From Actinomycetes bacterium (GTDB lineage Bacteria; Actinomycetota; Actinomycetes; Prado026): DNA of 9,779 nucleotides. Made by a program: the position numbers and the translations under genes. Position 1 is the first letter of the stretch. Each line of letters starts with the position of its first letter. Positions 1 to 6,243 of this stretch are shown piece after piece. The stretch covers positions 1 to 9,779 of the forward strand of contig JALOLN010000163.1 in assembly GCA_025455945.1 (NCBI GenBank). Reading direction: 5' to 3'. The notes beneath the pieces were generated by a model. The model had not been told where the DNA came from. It did not search any database and saw only the letters and a program-made list of their open reading frames with translations.

Positions 1-819
1 CCGGTCGACGGCCGCGTTGCGCGGGGAGGCCAGCGCGACCCACACCAGGCCGTCGGATCCGGTGGCGACGTTGTCGGGGAAGCCCGGCAGGTTGTCGATC
101 ACCGGCACCAGGTCGGGGTCGGTGGCATCCGCTGACCGCTGCGACAGGGCGTAGCTGCCGGACTCGGCGACGAAGACCTGCGGGCCGCCGTTGCCCTCAG
201 CCAGCGCCACGCCGTTGGGGAAGTGCAGCCCGTCGGCGACGACCTCGAGGGAGCCGTCCGGGTCGAGGCGCAGCAGCCGTCCGGTCCCGCTGTGCTCGAG
301 GATGTCGGCCTTCCAGTGCTCGATCCCGAAGCGCGCCGACGAGTCAGTGAACCAGATGGTGCCATCAGCGGCCACGGCGGCGTTGTTGCAGAAGCCCAGC
401 GGTCGCCCCGCCGCCTCGGTGGCCAGCACCTCGACCTTCCGGCGACCGGGGTCGACCGCGAGCAGGCCCCGGTGGGCGTCGCAGACCAGCAGCCGGCCGT
501 CCGGCAGCCACTCCAGGCCCAGTGGCCGTCCACCGGTGTTCGTGACCAGCCGGACACTGCCGGCCTCGGGCTGTAGCCGCAGCACCCGGCCGTCCGCCGT
601 CCCGGTCAGGACGCTGCCGTCGGCGGGGTCGACGAGGACGTCCTCCGGGCCCGGACCACCGACGTCGTAGACCCGTAGCGGCGGCAGCGGCACGTCGCTG
701 CTCGCCTGGCCGGCCCGCGCCGGAGCGGGCGGCGGCTGCCAGGCCACCGGGCGAATCGCGGGTCCGAGAACGCTCCCGAGCACGGTGCCGACGCTGCTTC
801 TGATCCTGGTTCCGACCAT
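1..819 (-). CDS. Strictosidine synthase-like / SMP-30-type beta-propeller protein (C-terminus cut by window edge)
   Basis: Reading from the ATG at 819 gives 273 codons with no stop to base 1, so the C-terminus lies outside the window. Motifs seen: GFCNNAAVA around residues 142-150 followed by DGTIWFTDSS, then RFGIEHWKADILEHSGTGRLL, HFPNGVAL at about 199-206, and DNLPGFPDN at about 242-250. These are hallmarks of strictosidine synthase-like six-bladed propellers, often annotated in actinobacteria as SMP-30/gluconolactonase/LRE family. Such proteins are usually metal-dependent hydrolases or lactonases; the substrate here cannot be told. The N-terminus (residues 1-40) is basic then Pro/Ala-rich (WQPPPAPARA), with no clear signal peptide. 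The ATG was chosen because an in-frame TGA lies 15 codons upstream and AGGA precedes the start. An in-frame GTG 12 codons upstream is a weaker alternative. The stretch at about 222-240 (ESGSY to VIDNLPG) diverges from the usual arrangement, without an obvious frameshift. Confidence 0.85.
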   Translation of the reverse strand, partial: MVGTRIRSSVGTVLGSVLGPAIRPVAWQPPPAPARAGQASSDVPLPPLRVYDVGGPGPEDVLVDPADGSVLTGTADGRVLRLQPEAGSVRLVTNTGGRPLGLEWLPDGRLLVCDAHRGLLAVDPGRRKVEVLATEAAGRPLGFCNNAAVAADGTIWFTDSSARFGIEHWKADILEHSGTGRLLRLDPDGSLEVVADGLHFPNGVALAEGNGGPQVFVAESGSYALSQRSADATDPDLVPVIDNLPGFPDNVATGSDGLVWVALASPRNAAVDR

Positions 820-854
820 GGCCCCGATCCTGCCGCGCTTCCTCGCCGAGGACA

Positions 855-881
855 CCCGACTTCAGGGAGTGAATGGTCGGG
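855..881. terminator. Hairpin between the Mut7-C gene and the propeller gene; possible terminator or operator
   Basis: CCCGAC (855-860) pairs with GTCGGG (876-881), and the adjoining TTCA (861-864) pairs with TGAA (870-873). This leaves a GGGAG loop and a two-base bulge, so ten base pairs in 27 bases. It lies 19 bases past the stop of the minus-strand Mut7-C gene and 36 bases before the ATG of the next minus-strand gene. No U-run follows, which is common for actinobacterial terminators but weakens the call. Because it is nearly symmetric it could instead be a repressor operator for the propeller gene. Confidence 0.4.
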
Positions 882-899
882 CGGCGCAGGAGCCCGGGC

Positions 900-1548
900 T
901 CAACCGGTTCGTCCCTCCAGCTGAGCGCGGGCCGCCGCCACGAGGGCGTCCAGCCGCCGCGCGTGCGCGCCGTGCCAGTAGAGCTGGCCGCACGCGGCGC
1001 AGCGGGAGAAGCGGTCCTGGGTGCGCCGGGTCCCCTCACGCAGCACGCCCTCGACGGCCGACCTGGGGACCGGTTCCACCCGGCCGTTGCAGGTCGGGCA
1101 GCGCGTCCACGGCCGCCCGCCGCTTGAGCAGCCCCCGGTCCTGGGTGAGCAGCACCCGCCGCTCGGCCGCGGCGCGCCGCACCAGGTCGTCGTCCGTGGC
1201 GTCGTTGTCGTAGGCGGCGTCCAGGCCGAGCAGCCGCAGCCGACGAGCCAGGGCGCCCAGGTGCACATCGAGCAGGAACCGAGGCGGGTCGGTGGGTGTC
1301 GTCTGCGGGCGGAGCACGGGGAGGACGTCGACGACGTCCCGGGCCCCGGCCCGGTGCCGGGAGTCGGCCGGTCGGCCGGCGACGAGCAGCCGGCCGACCT
1401 CGGGGAGAGGCACGCCGACGGACTCCACGAGGTGGCCCAGGGAGTCCGTCGGGCCCGCCCGCACGACGACCGGGCCGGCCCGGCGCTGCGGGGCCAGGAA
1501 GAACAGCAGCGGCTCGGCCACCCGAAGGGTCACTTCGGCCTGCGCCAT
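900..1548 (-). pseudogene. Mut7-C family RNase (ubiquitin-like + PIN-like nuclease + zinc ribbon), frame-split by internal deletion
   Basis: Translation starts at the ATG at 1548 behind AGGAGG. Residues 1-88 look like the Mut7-C ubiquitin-like domain (PLLFFLAP, DSLGHLVESVGVPL). The Mut7-C nuclease follows with FLLDVHLGALARRLRLLGLD (Asp94) and VLLTQDRGLLKRR (Asp137), the acidic residues expected of this PIN-like RNase fold. Just after LKRRA the frame loses family resemblance and stops at about 1036. The rest of the family sequence resumes in another frame from about 1115 to 900: PWTRCPTCNGRVEPVP, GTRRTQDRFSRCAACGQLYW and GAHARRLDALV, which carries both zinc-ribbon CxxC pairs (1089-1100 and 990-1001). 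Family members normally have roughly 25-30 residues between these parts (LWxGAYVRG, RPDEQLxDVLxRF); that block is missing. The span is 649 bases, 3n+1. Either a decayed gene or an assembly deletion; as written the product lacks the zinc ribbon. Confidence 0.85.
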
Positions 1549-1554
1549 CCCACG

Positions 1555-1560
1555 CCTCCT
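1555..1560 (-). promoter_or_regulatory. Ribosome binding site AGGAGG for the Mut7-C gene
   Basis: On the minus strand a perfect AGGAGG stands six bases before the ATG at 1548-1546. It fixes this start over the upstream in-frame codons, which reach back to 1758 inside the opposite-strand gene. Confidence 0.8.
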
Positions 1561-1568
1561 CCAGGCCA

Positions 1569-1574
1569 ACGGTA
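1569..1574 (-). promoter_or_regulatory. Candidate -10 element (TACCGT) for the Mut7-C gene
   Basis: The minus strand reads TACCGT, matching the actinobacterial TANNNT -10 pattern. A start about six or seven bases downstream would give a leader of roughly 14 bases carrying the AGGAGG site. No convincing -35 is visible, so this is a weak inference from position and pattern. It sits in the roughly 70-base divergent gap shared with the plus-strand STAND gene. Confidence 0.3.
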
Positions 1575-1618
1575 CGAAAGTGCTGGTGCGACGCGGCCGC
1601 CGCGGCGACGATTCCGGG

Positions 1619-4213
1619 GTGACCGCCAGCCCCGCCGTCCCGATCCTCACGCCGGACCAGCGCCCGCGCGTGTTCATCAGCTCCACGCTCGTGGAGCTGA
1701 CCGCGGAACGGGCGGCGGCGCGGGCGGCGGTCGAGGCGCTGCGGCTGATCCCGGTCATGTTCGAGCTCGGGGCCCGGCCCCACCCGGCACGGGCCCTGTA
1801 CCGGGCGTACCTCGCGCAGAGCCACGTCTTCGTCGCGGTGTACGCCGAGCGCTACGGCTGGGTGGCCCCCGGTGAGGAGGTGTCCGGCCTGGAGGACGAG
1901 TACCTGCTCTCGGCAGGCCTGCCCCGGCTGGTGTACGTGAAGACCCCCGCCCCGGCCCGCGAGCCGCGCCTGGCCGCCCTGCTGGCCCGCGTCCGGGACG
2001 ACGACACGGTGTCGTACAAGTCGTTCACGGACGCCGCCGAGCTCGGGGCACTGCTGCGCGACGACCTCGCGGTCCTGCTCGGCGAGCGCTTCCTCCTCGG
2101 TGGCGCCGTGGGGGCACCGGAGCCGCACCCCGCCCCTGCGCCGGCTCCCGCCCTGCCCTACCCGATGACCGAGCTGATCGGTCGCGACGACCAGGTCGCC
2201 GCGGTCTCCCGGCTGCTCGCCACGGGTGAGCGGATGGTGACCCTGGTGGGCCCCGGCGGCATCGGCAAGACCCGGGTCGCGCTGGAGGTGGCGCACCGGC
2301 TGGCCGCCGAGGGGCGCGACCCGGTGGCCTTCGTGCCGCTCGAGGCGGTCGTCGACCCCGGTGCCGTCCTCCCCGCGGTGGCGGCCGCCCTCGGCGTGGG
2401 GCTCGACGGGGGGATCCCGGCGATGGACGCCCTGGTGGCCGCGCTCGGCCCCCGCCGTTTCGTCCTCGTCGTCGACAACCTCGAGCAGGTGGCAGCCGCT
2501 GCGAGCGACCTCGCCGGGCTGCTGGAACGCTGCCCCGGGGTGGCCGTGCTGGCCACCAGCCGGGCGCCGCTGCGCCTGCGCGGGGAGCGGCAGGTTCCGG
2601 TGGAGCCCCTGGGCCTGCCGGACCCCGACGACATGGGCGCGGCGGTCCACGCGCCCGCCGTCGCGCTGTTCCTCGACCGTGCCCGCGCCGTGCAGCCCGG
2701 CTTCGGGCTCGACCGCGCCGAAGACGTCGCCGCAGTCGCCGAGCTGGTGCGGCGGCTGGACGGCATCCCGCTGGCGCTGGAGATGGCGGCCGCCCGAGCC
2801 CGGCTGCTCAGCCCGACGGCTCTGCTCAACCGGGTGGGCAGCGCACTGGACCTCGGGTCCCGGGCGGGTGACGTGCCGGCCCGCCAGCGCACGGTGCGCG
2901 ACACCCTGTCCTGGAGCGAGCAGCTGCTGTCCCCCGAGCAACGCTGCCTGCTCGCCAGGCTGTCCCTCTTCGTCTCCCCCTGGACCCTGACCGACGCCGA
3001 GTCGGTCGGCGGAGCCGACCTCGGGGACGCCTTCGAGGGGGTCGCGGCGCTGGTGGAGAGCAGCCTGGCGGTGCCGGCGCCGGGCACGGTGGGGGAGCCG
3101 CGGTTCCGGCTGTACGAGACCGTGCGCGCCTTCGCCGCCGAACGTCTCACCGGCCCCGAGCGGGTCGCCGCGGAGCAGCGGTACGTCCGGCGGCTCGCGT
3201 CGGTGACCGAGGCGCTCGACCGGGGGATCCGGTCGGCGGACCAGGCCCGCTGGCGCACGGAGTTCCGGCTCCTCTGGCCCGACCTCCGCCTCGCCTGGGG
3301 GCTGGCCCTTCGCGACGGCGACGCCACGACCGCCGTCCACTTCGTCAACGCATGGGTGGGGCTGTGGCTCGACGGGCGCCTCCACGAGGCCGAGGAGCTC
3401 ATGGCCGGGACGCTCGCCGCGGCTGCCGGCCAGCACCCGCCGCGGCACGGTGACCTCGTCCTGGCAGCCGCCGGGTGGGCCTTCAACCGCGGGGACTACG
3501 CGCGGGCACGGGAGCTCATCGAGCAGCTCGGCCGGGAGGTCCCGGTGCCCGAGATCCCCGAGGCAGCCGGGACGGTCTGCCTGTACCGCGGCTACCTGGA
3601 CGCCGGTGACGGCGCCTTCGACGCCGCCGCCGAGCAGCTGGCCCGGTCGACTGCGCTGCTGGCCGACGCCGGCGCGGGCGGGCGCTGGATCGAGGCGTTC
3701 GCCCACAGCGGGCTGGGGTCGCTGGCCGCGCTGGGCGGCGACCTGGAGACGGCCCGGCGGGAGCACAGCGTGTCGGGCGCCCTGGGCCGGGAGTACGGCA
3801 ACGTGGCCGCGGAGATGCAGGCGGCCGTCTTCCTCGCGGTGCTGGGGCTCGCCACGGGGGACCTCGCTGAGGCGCGCGAACTGCTGGCCTCCGCGAGCGA
3901 CCTCGTCGAGCAGCACCCCTTCTACGAGGGCAACGCCTACTGCCTGGAGGCTGCGGCCGCGGTGGCCGTCGCCGATGGGGACGCCGTCGCCGCCGCCCGG
4001 GCGCTCGGGGTCGCGCGGGCGCTCCGGGACGTCATCGGGGCCCGGGTGTGGCCGCTGCTCGAACCGGTCTCCGCCCAGGTGCAAGACGGTGTCCGGGCAG
4101 CTTTGGACCCCACGGCCTTCGCCGCCGCCTTTGCCGCTGGCCGGGCCACCGACCCGCGGCGGGCGGCAGCGCTGGCGCGAGACCTCGTCCGGCCCGCCAC
4201 CGGGACGCCGTAG
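1619..4213 (+). CDS. DUF4062 / NB-ARC-like STAND ATPase / TPR protein
   Basis: The 864-residue reading starts at the GTG at 1619, about 17 residues before the DUF4062 signature. Residues 18-23 are VFISST, followed by ELTAER and later FVAVYAERYGW and GLEDEYLL, the DUF4062 pattern seen fused to NACHT/NB-ARC ATPases. A Pro/Ala-rich linker (about 162-182) precedes the ATPase: LIGRDDQV, Walker A GPGGIGKT (211-218), Walker B FVLVVDN (281-287, Asp286), ATSR (sensor, about 313-315), GIPLAL (382-387) and a winged-helix-like segment around 422-451 (RQRTVRDTLSWSEQLLS). Helical TPR-like repeats cover about 610-800. The ATPase and helical half resembles AfsR/LuxR-type actinobacterial regulators, but no DNA-binding or SARP domain is present. 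STAND proteins are ATP switches that oligomerise on sensing a ligand, so a signalling or antiphage role is plausible but inferred. GTG codons at 1580 and 1586 are alternative starts. Divergent from the Mut7-C gene; intact throughout. Confidence 0.9.
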   Translation: MTASPAVPILTPDQRPRVFISSTLVELTAERAAARAAVEALRLIPVMFELGARPHPARALYRAYLAQSHVFVAVYAERYGWVAPGEEVSGLEDEYLLSAGLPRLVYVKTPAPAREPRLAALLARVRDDDTVSYKSFTDAAELGALLRDDLAVLLGERFLLGGAVGAPEPHPAPAPAPALPYPMTELIGRDDQVAAVSRLLATGERMVTLVGPGGIGKTRVALEVAHRLAAEGRDPVAFVPLEAVVDPGAVLPAVAAALGVGLDGGIPAMDALVAALGPRRFVLVVDNLEQVAAAASDLAGLLERCPGVAVLATSRAPLRLRGERQVPVEPLGLPDPDDMGAAVHAPAVALFLDRARAVQPGFGLDRAEDVAAVAELVRRLDGIPLALEMAAARARLLSPTALLNRVGSALDLGSRAGDVPARQRTVRDTLSWSEQLLSPEQRCLLARLSLFVSPWTLTDAESVGGADLGDAFEGVAALVESSLAVPAPGTVGEPRFRLYETVRAFAAERLTGPERVAAEQRYVRRLASVTEALDRGIRSADQARWRTEFRLLWPDLRLAWGLALRDGDATTAVHFVNAWVGLWLDGRLHEAEELMAGTLAAAAGQHPPRHGDLVLAAAGWAFNRGDYARARELIEQLGREVPVPEIPEAAGTVCLYRGYLDAGDGAFDAAAEQLARSTALLADAGAGGRWIEAFAHSGLGSLAALGGDLETARREHSVSGALGREYGNVAAEMQAAVFLAVLGLATGDLAEARELLASASDLVEQHPFYEGNAYCLEAAAAVAVADGDAVAAARALGVARALRDVIGARVWPLLEPVSAQVQDGVRAALDPTAFAAAFAAGRATDPRRAAALARDLVRPATGTP

Positions 4214-4260
4214 CGCCGGCGGAGGGGTGGGGACGGCGAGAGCGCCCGGCCGCCGCCCGA

Positions 4261-4266
4261 TACCGT
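4261..4266 (+). promoter_or_regulatory. Candidate leaderless-transcript -10 (TACCGT) for the hydrolase-Rieske pair
   Basis: The sequence reads GATACCGTCGGAGC immediately before the ATG at 4273. TACCGT fits TANNNT and ends six bases before the A of the ATG, the spacing expected when transcription starts at the start codon itself. The only SD-like bases (GGAG) lie one base from the ATG, too close to work as a normal ribosome site, which supports a leaderless message. No clear -35 is visible. Confidence 0.5.
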
Positions 4267-4272
4267 CGGAGC

Positions 4273-5215
4273 ATGGCGGGCAGGAGGGCCGGCTGGCACC
4301 CGGAGCCGCAGTGGGTCGACCTCGACGGCCCCGTCCACTACGTCGACCACGGGGGCCCGCCCGACGGGCCGCTGCTGGTGTGCGTGCACGGCCTGGGCGG
4401 GTCGGTCGTCAACTGGGCCGCGTTTGCGCCACTGGTGACCGGCCGGTGCCGCGTGCTGGCCCTCGACCTCGCCGGCTTCGGCCACACCCGCAGCGGGTCC
4501 CGTTCCTCCTCCGTGCACGCCAACCAGCGGCTGCTGCACCGGTTCCTCACCGACGTCGCCGGCACGCCGGCCATCCTCGTGGGCAACTCGATGGGCGGGA
4601 TGGTCTCCATCCTGCAGGCGTCCGGGCACCGCCCTGCCCATCGGGCCGCGCACCCGGCCCGATCCCCGGGTGGCGGCCACGTTCACGGCGTTCGCAGTGC
4701 CCGCGGTCGGTCGCACGCTGCTGGCGCGGCGGCGCAGCTCCACGTCGGCGGAGCAGGCCGCCCACGACCTGCTCGCGCTGTGCTGTGTCGACCCGAGCCG
4801 CATCCCGGCGCACATCGTCGACAAGCACGTGGAGCTGGCGACCCAGCGCCGCGAGTACCCGGACGTCGACGCCGAGCTGCTCACCGCCGCCCGCTCGCTG
4901 CTCTGGCTGCTCGCCGACCGCCGCAAGTACGCCGCCATGCAGCGCTCCATCACGGTCCCGGTCCTGCTGCTCCACGGCGCCCAGGACCGGCTCGTCCCGG
5001 TGGCGTCCGCCCGCGCCGCCGCCGAGGCCAACCCCCGGTGGCGCTACGTCGAGGCGCCCGACGTCGGCCACATCCCCCAGCTCGAGGCCCCGGAGTGGAC
5101 GGCGGAGCAGGTGCTCGGCTGGCTCGCCGACCACCCGGGGACCGCCGCGGCGGCCGCCGCCGCCCGGCCTCGCCCGGCCAGGCCACCCCCCAGACCAGCC
5201 CAGGAGGACCGATGA
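4273..5215 (+). pseudogene. Alpha/beta fold hydrolase, frame-split by short internal deletion
   Basis: From the ATG at 4273 the first frame gives a good alpha/beta hydrolase N-terminus: VHGLGGSVVNW (oxyanion region), LALDLAGFGHTR, VHANQRLLHRFL and the nucleophile elbow GNSMGG (104-109, Ser106), up to SILQA. After about base 4625 that frame turns to unrelated sequence. The family sequence resumes in a second frame: ALPIGPRTRPDPRVAATF, LCCVDPSRIPA, VPVLLLHGAQDRLVPV (candidate acid Asp at 4985-4987) and DVGHIPQLEAPEW (candidate His at 5069-5071), ending at TGA 5213-5215. So the catalytic triad is all present but in two frames. The usual strand and loop between SILQA and ALPIG (pattern HPxxVAGLVLVDP, about 12 residues) is absent. 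The span of 943 bases is 3n+1, consistent with a deletion of 3m+2 bases, about 35. Substrate unknown. The original stop overlaps the next start as ATGA, so the pair was translationally coupled. Confidence 0.85.
5202..5207 (+). promoter_or_regulatory. Ribosome binding site AGGAGG for the Rieske gene
   Basis: AGGAGG lies four bases before the ATG at 5212, inside the last codons of the hydrolase gene. It supports independent initiation of the Rieske protein even though the upstream gene is frame-split. Confidence 0.8.
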
Positions 5216-5592
5216 CGCGTCGGGTTCGGATCGGCACACCGGAGGACTTCCCCGACGGCACGCTCGTCACCGTCGACGCCGGTGGCACCGGCGTCATCGT
5301 GGCGCGGGACGGCGAGACGCTGTGCGCGGCCCGCAACCGCTGCCCGCACGTGGGCCTGTCGCTGACCTCCGGGCCGGGCGGCACGCACTTCGCGGACGGC
5401 GTCGTCCAGTGCCCCTGGCACAACTCCCGGTTCACGCTGTGCAGCGGGGAGAACCTCGACTGGACGCCGGGCATCGCCGGCCGCGAGATGCCCAAGTGGT
5501 CGCAGCGGGCCCTGAGCCTGGGCCGCAAGCCGGCGCCGCTGACCACCTACCCGGTCGTCGTCGAGGACGGCGTCGTCTACGTCGAGCTCTGA
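5212..5592 (+). CDS. Rieske [2Fe-2S] ferredoxin-like protein
   Basis: A 126-residue single-domain protein. The two cluster motifs are CPHVGLSL (C-x-H) and CPWHNSRF (C-x2-H), giving two Cys and two His ligands for a Rieske-type [2Fe-2S] cluster. GENLDWTPGIAGR and the C-terminal RKPAPLTTYPV are typical of small actinobacterial Rieske ferredoxin-like proteins. There is no catalytic oxygenase domain, signal peptide or membrane segment, so a soluble cytoplasmic electron carrier is likely; its partner is not in the window. The start is set by AGGAGG at 5202-5207 and the ATGA overlap with the hydrolase stop. The gene ends 15 bases before the convergent exonuclease stop, leaving no room for a conventional terminator. 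In the sequence as given its frame is also the open frame running from the broken hydrolase. Confidence 0.92.
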   Translation: MTRRVRIGTPEDFPDGTLVTVDAGGTGVIVARDGETLCAARNRCPHVGLSLTSGPGGTHFADGVVQCPWHNSRFTLCSGENLDWTPGIAGREMPKWSQRALSLGRKPAPLTTYPVVVEDGVVYVEL

Positions 5593-5607
5593 CCCGGCGG
5601 AGCCCGA

Positions 5608-6243
5608 TTAGCGCCGCTGCGGCGGGTAGGCCAGCGCGGCGAGCCGGTGCCGACGGTCGGCGCGGGCCAGCCGCGCGGTCGTCCAGGACCCGTCCGGTGA
5701 CAGGTGCGTCGCCGCGGCGAGTAGCAGCTGCGCCGCGGTGAGTGCGTCGCCCAGGGCGTGGTGCATCCGGTGCACGGGCAGGCCGAACAGCCGGGCGCAG
5801 GCCGACAGGGGCAACGGCTCGCGGACCAGCCGGTGCTCCTCGCGGCGGATCACCTCCCGGGTCAGGACGTCGGTGTCGACGACCCGCCGCGGGACCACCA
5901 GGCCGCGGCGCGCCAGGAGCGGGGCGAGGAAGCCGCGCTCGACCCTGGCGACGTGGGCCACCAGTACCCGCCCCCTGATCGCGGTGACGAGCGCGTCCAC
6001 GACGTCCTCAGGGTCGTCGGCCGCCGCGGCCTCCACCGGGCGGATGCCGTGGATGAGGATGCTCTCCCGCCGCAGCGGGGCGGCCGGTCGCAGCGTGCGG
6101 TACAGCGCCGAACCGACGACGATGCGGCCCCGGTCGACCGGGACCACGGCCACCGACAGCACCGAGTCGACCGCCGGGTCCAGGCCGGTGGTCTCGACGT
6201 CCACGACGGCGAAGCGCGCCTGCCGCCAGGGGACGGAGCTCAC
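5608..6243 (-). CDS. DEDDh-type 3'-5' exonuclease (DnaQ/epsilon-like)
   Basis: The product has 211 residues from the GTG at 6243. Motif I is VVDVETTGLD (Asp15, Glu17). Motif III is HHALGDALTAA, with His161 and Asp166 in the HxxxxD arrangement of DEDDh exonucleases. Motif II reads VAHVARVERGFL: Glu102 stands where DnaQ has Asp. This family hydrolyses nucleotides from 3' ends of DNA or RNA using two metal ions. Standalone members next to cNMP/CBS/DUF294 proteins are common, and a DNA polymerase proofreading role should not be assumed. The start overlaps the upstream stop as GTGA (6243-6240), showing translational coupling. A second GTG one codon earlier (6246) is an alternative start. The C-terminal stretch after about residue 175 is basic and lacks recognisable motifs. 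The stop TAA is at 5610-5608. Confidence 0.9.
   Translation of the reverse strand: MSSVPWRQARFAVVDVETTGLDPAVDSVLSVAVVPVDRGRIVVGSALYRTLRPAAPLRRESILIHGIRPVEAAAADDPEDVVDALVTAIRGRVLVAHVARVERGFLAPLLARRGLVVPRRVVDTDVLTREVIRREEHRLVREPLPLSACARLFGLPVHRMHHALGDALTAAQLLLAAATHLSPDGSWTTARLARADRRHRLAALAYPPQRR

Noticed and set aside
94..160. A possible third frameshift in the propeller gene, where the sequence before DNLPGFPDN departs from the family pattern
   Set aside because: Neither alternative frame restores the usual motif and the length between flanking motifs is about normal, so simple divergence is more likely.
1292..1618. A 109-codon extension upstream of the STAND gene from an ATG at 1292
   Set aside because: It overlaps the minus-strand Mut7-C coding region, including its start and perfect SD site, and the extra residues show no domain. 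The GTG at 1619 places the start just before DUF4062.
365..4084. A 1239-codon open frame on the minus strand opposite the STAND gene
   Set aside because: Very long antisense frames are expected in GC-rich genes. Its translation is rich in Arg, Gly and Pro with no domain motif, and the plus-strand frame has clear DUF4062, Walker and TPR motifs.
900..4213. Mut7-C RNase plus STAND gene as a two-gene toxin/defence system
   Set aside because: The genes are divergent and not in an operon, Mut7-C proteins are widespread outside defence loci, and the copy here is broken. Adjacency alone does not support a joint system.
4273..5592. A true alpha/beta hydrolase-Rieske fusion protein
   Set aside because: The middle of the fused frame is not hydrolase-like, whereas a different frame there encodes the proper hydrolase C-terminus with its own stop overlapping the Rieske ATG.
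5612..5624. CGCCG-CTG-CGGCG hairpin between convergent genes as a terminator
   Set aside because: It lies inside the exonuclease coding end, has only five base pairs and a three-base loop, and such GC repeats occur often by chance here.
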